From positions 62,001 through 126,000 of the forward strand of contig NZ_QJOW01000005.1 in assembly GCF_009184545.1 (NCBI RefSeq): a stretch of 64,000 nt of DNA, in the 5' to 3' direction. This DNA comes from Halosegnis rubeus (GTDB taxonomy: Archaea; Halobacteriota; Halobacteria; Halobacteriales; Haloarculaceae). The notes beneath the pieces are model-generated. The model did no database searches. It was not told the origin of the DNA and saw only the letters and a list, made by a program, of their open reading frames with translations. Shown piece after piece: positions 59,778 through 64,000 of this stretch (position 1 is the first letter of the stretch; each line of letters begins with the position of its first letter). The translations under genes were made by a program, and so were the position numbers.

Positions 59778-60638
59778 ATGTCAAGTAACAACTCGAGTCG
59801 CAAGGTCGTTACGGTGGATGAACAGGCATTCGAACGAACCGAAGACGCCGGCGTCGACGAGGACGGCTTCAAGGTCGTCGACGACAAACCGGAGTTCCGA
59901 GCGACGGTTCAGCAGGAAAAGCAGGCGAAGGTGGATTCCAACCACCCAGACGGCATCGTCCAGGACTTCTCGCACCTGCCCCTCGCGCAGGAAGAGAAGA
60001 TTCGCGCCCGGGAGGCCGAACTGGACCACATCAGCGCCCAGGCGGAACTCGGCACCCAAGACGGGCGGGCGAAGCGAACTCGCAAGGTCGTCACCGAACG
60101 GCGACAGCGTAAGCGGGCGGAACGCACCCCGGACCGGACGGATCCGCGAGAGCGTCTCTCCCGGATGGAGCTGGCGAAGGTGAACCAGGAAGCAGACCGG
60201 ATGGCACAGCGGCTTCGCACCGGTCACAGTCGGGCGGCCGTCTCGCGGGCGCTCGCAAAGCGGGTCGCCAAGGGGCAAGACATCACCAAAGCAGTGTTCG
60301 ACACGATGGATGCACTCAAGGCGGCCCCCGGCGCCATCTGCCCGATCGAGGACGTCCCGGACGTGCAGACGGATGAGGTGAGCATCGAAGGAGAAGTCGT
60401 TCAGCTCTGGGATGCTTCCAGCCGGAAGATCGCTCAAGTGGGCTTGGTCGCGGACGACACCGGGAAAATCAAGTTCACCTCGTGGCGAAAATCGGAGCCT
60501 GCCTTCGTCCAAGAAGGGGACACCGTCCGAATGCGGGCGGTTAAGAAGAACTGGTACGAGGGACGATGTTCACTCGCCGTGACCTACGACAGTATGATCG
60601 TCTTCCCAGAACGCGACCGCCGCTGGTGGGAGGAGTAG
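59778..60638 (+). CDS. RPA-like OB-fold DNA-binding protein
   Basis: A 286-residue protein. The N-terminal 180 residues are charged and helical (REAELDHISAQAELGTQDGR; RKVVTERRQRKRAERTPDRT), rich in Arg/Lys and likely DNA-contacting. Residues about 190-280 form an OB-fold (VSIEGEVVQLWDASSRKIAQ, DTGKIKFTSWRKSEP, DTVRMRAVKKNWYEG), as in archaeal RPA/SSB. It would bind single-stranded DNA during replication or transfer. The ATG at 59778 starts a normal N-terminus; the long frame upstream lies in the GC-rich intergenic region and is not coding. Confidence 0.85.
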   Translation: MSSNNSSRKVVTVDEQAFERTEDAGVDEDGFKVVDDKPEFRATVQQEKQAKVDSNHPDGIVQDFSHLPLAQEEKIRAREAELDHISAQAELGTQDGRAKRTRKVVTERRQRKRAERTPDRTDPRERLSRMELAKVNQEADRMAQRLRTGHSRAAVSRALAKRVAKGQDITKAVFDTMDALKAAPGAICPIEDVPDVQTDEVSIEGEVVQLWDASSRKIAQVGLVADDTGKIKFTSWRKSEPAFVQEGDTVRMRAVKKNWYEGRCSLAVTYDSMIVFPERDRRWWEE

Positions 60639-60647
60639 GGGCAACGC

Positions 60648-60660
60648 CCTTTCTTTTTTC
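60648..60660 (+). terminator. T-rich terminator after the RPA-like gene
   Basis: CCTTTCTTTTTTC lies ten bases after the stop codon at 60636-60638. Archaeal transcription ends at such T-runs. Confidence 0.6.
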
Positions 60661-60869
60661 GTGAGTGCCGGACCGGCCCAGGCCCCACCGCCCCACCCAC
60701 CGCTCCGTGCTCGCTCCCGCTGGTCGCTGCGCGCGCAGCCACAACCTCAAGAACCGAGCTGAGATGTATGTCAGAATTCGGGAATTCGCTAACCGCGTGT
60801 ATCCGTCCGAAATAAAAAGCAACTACCGCCTAGAGAGGTTTTTAGGCTGACTAGAAACATAGAGGGAAT

Positions 60870-62207
60870 ATGGTTAAATCGGGAGACGTGGATCAGCGGT
60901 GGCAGGATCTATTGCGTAATCCACGAGAAGAGGTCCATCGTGAAATCAAAAGCTGGCTTGATCTGTCTGATAATGTGGACAAGGCAAACGTAGCAAAAGC
61001 GATGCTCGCATTAGCGAATTCTGGTGGGGGTCAGATTTTGATTGGATATGAGGAGGTCGGTGAATCATGGGAACCGGATCCATCTCGACCACATCCGATT
61101 GACCACTACGATCAAGATACGATTAATGGGATCGTTGAGAAGTTTGCTGAGCCCCAGTTTCACTGTGAAGTATACCATATTGAACATCCAGAATCTGGTG
61201 AAGTCTTTCCAATTATCGATGTACCGGGAGACCATCGGGTGCCGATTCGATCAGACAGTGCTGGCCCTGAAGACCAACACGTTACCTACAACACATATTA
61301 TATTAGGCGGCCAGGGCCAGAAAGTGCAGCACCGAAGACAGGACGTGAGTGGGACGAATTGATTCGGCGGTGTGTCACTGCCTCACGTGATGATCTGTTA
61401 GATCGAATGCGAACCGTACTGACGGGGTTCGAAAAAGGAGCAAGTGAAGAAGAGATTGATCCGCTGGATCAGCTTGCTTCGTGGACTGAGGCTATGCGGG
61501 AAGACTGGGAAGCCAACGTGATGGACGAGTACGGAAATATGGATAATTCACCCTATCGTCACGGGTACTGGTCATTTGCTTACAGTCTGGATTCTGAGTT
61601 TGATCAGCCATCTCTCTCTGAGTTCTTAGATCTACTACGGGAGGTGAAAGGTCATGAAACGGGGTGGCCGGCGTGGCTGATCAGCGAGGATCAGGTACAT
61701 CCCCGCGATGAGACAATCGAAGGGTGGTATACCGGCGGAACATTCGATGACCCAGCGCACGCAGACTACTGGCGTGCATCCCCAGACGGGATGCTGTTCT
61801 TGCTTCGTGGCTATCAGGAAGACAGCAAAGATGAACTTGAGCCAGGTACAGTTTTGGATTATATTCTCCCAATCTGGCGAGTCGGTGAATGCTTGCTACA
61901 TGCGAAGCGGTTGGGGCGAGAACTCGGTGAGGAAAACACGTCGGTCACCGTGCAAGCCCGATGGACGGGACTAGAGGGACGAACACTGGGCTCAATTGAA
62001 AATCGCCGTGGACTTTTCCCTCCGATTGAAAGAGAATCACATCAAGCGACAGTTACGGCCAGTCAACGCTTCACTGTTCAAGATTTTGAAGACGCTCTAC
62101 CGGAAGTGGTTGAGACCTTGACCCAACCGCTATACCAGATCTTTGATTTCTACGAGCCGCCATCCGATCTAATCCAGAATGAGCTGGACCGGATGCAAAG
62201 CCAGTAA
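60870..62207 (+). CDS. AlbA_2/Schlafen-type DNA-binding protein
   Basis: A 445-residue protein whose N-terminal part (about residues 15-140) is an AlbA_2 (Schlafen AlbA_2) domain: EEVHREIKSWLDLSDNVDKA, KAMLALANSGGGQILIGYEE and GEVFPIIDVPGDHRVPI. AlbA_2 domains bind nucleic acid and appear in transcription regulators and phage-defence proteins. The C-terminal 300 residues match nothing I know and lack the usual ATPase or winged-helix domains. The gene is AT-richer than the T4SS genes. A TATA-like TTTTTAGG at 60838-60845 gives a leaderless start. Confidence 0.75.
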   Translation: MVKSGDVDQRWQDLLRNPREEVHREIKSWLDLSDNVDKANVAKAMLALANSGGGQILIGYEEVGESWEPDPSRPHPIDHYDQDTINGIVEKFAEPQFHCEVYHIEHPESGEVFPIIDVPGDHRVPIRSDSAGPEDQHVTYNTYYIRRPGPESAAPKTGREWDELIRRCVTASRDDLLDRMRTVLTGFEKGASEEEIDPLDQLASWTEAMREDWEANVMDEYGNMDNSPYRHGYWSFAYSLDSEFDQPSLSEFLDLLREVKGHETGWPAWLISEDQVHPRDETIEGWYTGGTFDDPAHADYWRASPDGMLFLLRGYQEDSKDELEPGTVLDYILPIWRVGECLLHAKRLGRELGEENTSVTVQARWTGLEGRTLGSIENRRGLFPPIERESHQATVTASQRFTVQDFEDALPEVVETLTQPLYQIFDFYEPPSDLIQNELDRMQSQ

Positions 62208-62212
62208 CAACG

Positions 62213-62962
62213 CTACTCTAGATGTTCATCCAATTCCCACGCACCTTCATCATCGTAATAGAAACCGGGATGATATCCGAACTGAGAGTTTGATAATGGT
62301 CGGAAAAGCGGTGTGAGTTGGTCACGGATACCGTCTTCATCGGACAGACTGAGAGGTGTGAGGCGCGAGGTGCGGTTAGGTTCAGGAAATGCTTCAACCC
62401 GGTCAACCTGCCGATGTTGGTCTATTGTCGCGTTCGTGAGATTTGTCCCACTGAGGATTGCATACACCTTCTCGCTGTGTTCATCAGGAAGGACGTCACG
62501 ATAGAACTGGAGGACGGTGACGAGACTTAATTCAAGATCCTGTGAACTGACTGCATAGTCACAGTCGTATGAATGACCGGTTGGATAGCAGAGCCCGCTC
62601 CCCCGGGCCTCATATATGCCAGTATCATACAGAGTTGCCACTGAACTCAGGTCTTTTCGATTCTCGTAGCGAGCGACAATATGGTTCCATGTCGGATCCG
62701 CGTGTTCAAACAGTCTATCGGGCCGAAACGATGGTCGACACGTCGCGGGAACAGGCAGTTCCTCAAGTTCTGTGATATCGACAAGACGCGATCCATCAAG
62801 AGCACTTTCAGGAACAATATGGAACAAGAGCTGTGGAATTGCATCCTCTGAATTAAGCATATCGAAGCGCTGAAGGTGGTATTCGCGATATAATGTCGAC
62901 CGATCAACCGCCGGATATTCACGGTTGAGTTCATGGAGACGCCGAAGATGTGAATCACTCAT
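62213..62962 (-). CDS. hypothetical protein convergent with the AlbA_2 gene
   Basis: A 249-residue soluble protein of unknown family (LRRLHELNREYPAVDRSTLY, IVPESALDGSRLVDITELEE, DYAVSSQDLELSLVTVLQFY). It ends five bases from the AlbA_2 gene on the other strand. Base usage is like that of the AlbA_2 gene, so the two probably arrived together. Segments such as LLFHIVPESALDGSR recall the middle region of some Schlafen-AlbA_2 proteins, which would make this a detached partner, but this is speculative. Confidence 0.65.
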   Translation of the reverse strand: MSDSHLRRLHELNREYPAVDRSTLYREYHLQRFDMLNSEDAIPQLLFHIVPESALDGSRLVDITELEELPVPATCRPSFRPDRLFEHADPTWNHIVARYENRKDLSSVATLYDTGIYEARGSGLCYPTGHSYDCDYAVSSQDLELSLVTVLQFYRDVLPDEHSEKVYAILSGTNLTNATIDQHRQVDRVEAFPEPNRTSRLTPLSLSDEDGIRDQLTPLFRPLSNSQFGYHPGFYYDDEGAWELDEHLE

Positions 62963-63125
62963 ATGCTCCCCCTCTCACCTTAGATAAATATGTATTCGGT
63001 CCCCTGTTGTGGCCTTGAGTGCCGCCCCAGTTCCTGCATAGCCAGTTCATTGGTATAAGAATCAGACTCGGTCGCTGTACGCCATCGGTTCCGAGATATC
63101 TGAACCGTCTTGTAGAGGTTTATTC

Positions 63126-63140
63126 CACCCATAATGGGTG
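63126..63140. promoter_or_regulatory. palindrome between TATA box and tfb start
   Basis: CACCCAT and ATGGGTG flank a single A directly after a TATA-like TTTATT (63119-63124). A regulator bound here would block initiation at the tfb gene. Confidence 0.45.
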
Positions 63141-63171
63141 AAGGATTCGCTGTACTGGCGAGTTCCTGAAC

Positions 63172-64000
63172 ATGGTGAGAACGATGACTACCAGAGACAT
63201 CTACGAAACTGGCTTCGACGAAGACGTCCAAACAGAGTCGAGCGCTACCCAGTGTCCAGAGTGTGACGGCCGGGTCACTACGAATGCGGTCGAAACGATC
63301 TGCGAGGACTGTGGACTTGTTATCGAGGAACAACGTATCGATCACGGGCCGGAGTGGCGGGCGTACGATGCAGACGAGCGCGAGCGAACAGGCGCACCAC
63401 TCACTACAGCCCGTCACGATCGAGGCATCTCGACCGAGATCGGCCACGGAACCGACGCACACGGGAACGAACTCTCTGGTCAGAAACGCCGGCAGCTGGC
63501 CCGGATGCGACGTGAGCAGACCCGTGGTCGCTGGCGGTCCAAAGCGGAACGGAATCTCGCACACGGGTTGGGCGAGGTACGCCGGCTGGCGAGTGCGCTC
63601 GAGCTCTCTGAGTCGATTCGTGACCAGGCGTGCCAGCTCTTCCGGAGCGCTCAGAGCGAGGATCTGCTTCGAGGCAGATCCATCGAAGCCATCGGTGCAG
63701 CGAGTATCTACGGTACCTGTCGATGTAACCAACACCCGCTTCTCCTCGAGGATGTCGTCGACGCCGCCCGAGTCGAGTCCGCTCGTGTCACCAACGCCTA
63801 CCGAACACTGAATCGCGAATTAGAGCTCCCAGCACCACCAATGCGCCCGACGTCGTTCATTCCACGCCTGATCTCGGCGCTGGAGTTAGACCACGACATT
63901 CGTCGGCGCGCGAACGAACTCGCAGAACGCGCCGAGGGGACAACCCTCACGAACGGCTGTCAGCCATCGGGCGTCGCGGCCGCCTGTGTCTATCTGGCTG
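63172..64000 (+). CDS. tfb: transcription initiation factor TFB (paralog 2, cut by window edge)
   Basis: The first 276 residues of a second TFB. The zinc ribbon reads CPECDGRV and CEDCGLVIEE, followed by the B-reader GPEWRAYDADERERTGAPLT and the first cyclin repeat (GRSIEAIGAASIYGTCR). The frame runs off the right edge in the second repeat. It is clearly diverged from the TFB at 21440. The start is ATG 63172, with ATG 63184 in frame as an alternative. A long minus-strand frame over the same bases is only a shadow. Confidence 0.95.
   Translation, partial: MVRTMTTRDIYETGFDEDVQTESSATQCPECDGRVTTNAVETICEDCGLVIEEQRIDHGPEWRAYDADERERTGAPLTTARHDRGISTEIGHGTDAHGNELSGQKRRQLARMRREQTRGRWRSKAERNLAHGLGEVRRLASALELSESIRDQACQLFRSAQSEDLLRGRSIEAIGAASIYGTCRCNQHPLLLEDVVDAARVESARVTNAYRTLNRELELPAPPMRPTSFIPRLISALELDHDIRRRANELAERAEGTTLTNGCQPSGVAAACVYLA

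Noticed and set aside
62980-63735. A 251-residue minus-strand frame at the right end
   Set aside because: It lies opposite the tfb gene, whose zinc ribbon and cyclin repeat are certain. The minus-strand product has no family features.
1-64000. CRISPR array or complete insertion sequence
   Set aside because: No regularly spaced repeats with unique spacers and no transposase with inverted ends were seen.

Overview
The window is haloarchaeal (class Halobacteria) DNA. The proteins are strongly acidic, Tat signals (RR motifs) followed by lipoboxes are common, several genes have a TATA box about 26 bases before the start codon (leaderless transcripts), and there are TFB paralogs, halocyanin-like copper proteins, a HalOD1 domain and PadR and winged-helix regulators. 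The genus cannot be fixed from sequence alone. The presence of acnA, a tRNA-Glu and xseAB fits a chromosome or a chromid-like replicon. All functions below are read from motifs; no database search was run.

Layout. (1) 1-5.7 kb: the 3' end of aconitase, a CBS protein, two lipoproteins, a wrecked UspA gene, a SHOCT membrane protein, DoxX, and a winged-helix/membrane-protein pair. (2) 5.8-21.3 kb: a copper and cuproprotein island, with a CopZ-like chaperone, a CopB-type ATPase (CPH motif), a second P-type ATPase with a rare CPW motif, halocyanin, a two-domain multicopper oxidase, DsbA/DsbB and a half-size heme A synthase. A Fic/Doc-like protein, a PadR regulator and tRNA-Glu(CTC) lie among them. 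(3) 21.4-30 kb: TFB, winged-helix regulators, an arylsulfotransferase-like protein, and a four-gene zinc/cadmium efflux operon (ATPase, 2-TM protein, CDF, SpoIIAA-like). (4) 30.2-36.7 kb: a surface locus with two P19/Tp34-like metal-binding lipoproteins, a DyP-peroxidase-like Tat lipoprotein, a large permease-like membrane protein and a membrane methyltransferase. (5) 36.8-40.6 kb: another membrane-protein/winged-helix pair, a second PadR copy, a small histone-fold-like protein, exonuclease VII (XseA with an added C-terminal membrane helix, and XseB), and an HExxH membrane protein.

(6) 40.6-60.7 kb is an accessory element built round an archaeal type IV secretion/conjugation module. It has a divergent RHH repressor with a repeated operator, a pilin-like protein, a surface protein, a lipoprotein, a VirB6-like membrane protein, a VirB3/PrgI-like protein, the VirB4 ATPase, and a 1456-residue VirD4/HerA-like coupling protein carrying a possible nuclease domain. 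A replication (primase-like) protein, small zinc-ribbon genes, a HalOD1 protein and an RPA-like OB-fold protein follow. Iteron-like repeats (56971-57157) and a perfect 19-bp inverted repeat (59622-59677) are candidate replication or transfer sites. No integrase is visible in the window. (7) 54.9-56.9 kb and 60.9-63 kb hold visibly AT-richer cargo: an unrecognised 659-residue protein and an AlbA_2/Schlafen-type protein convergent with an unknown partner. These are the best candidates for an undescribed defence-type system. The window ends inside a second TFB gene.

Taken together, regions 2-4 would import, oxidise, deliver and expel copper, zinc and iron at the cell surface and supply respiratory cuproproteins and heme A. 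Regions 6-7 look like a horizontally moving element with its own transfer machinery and cargo.
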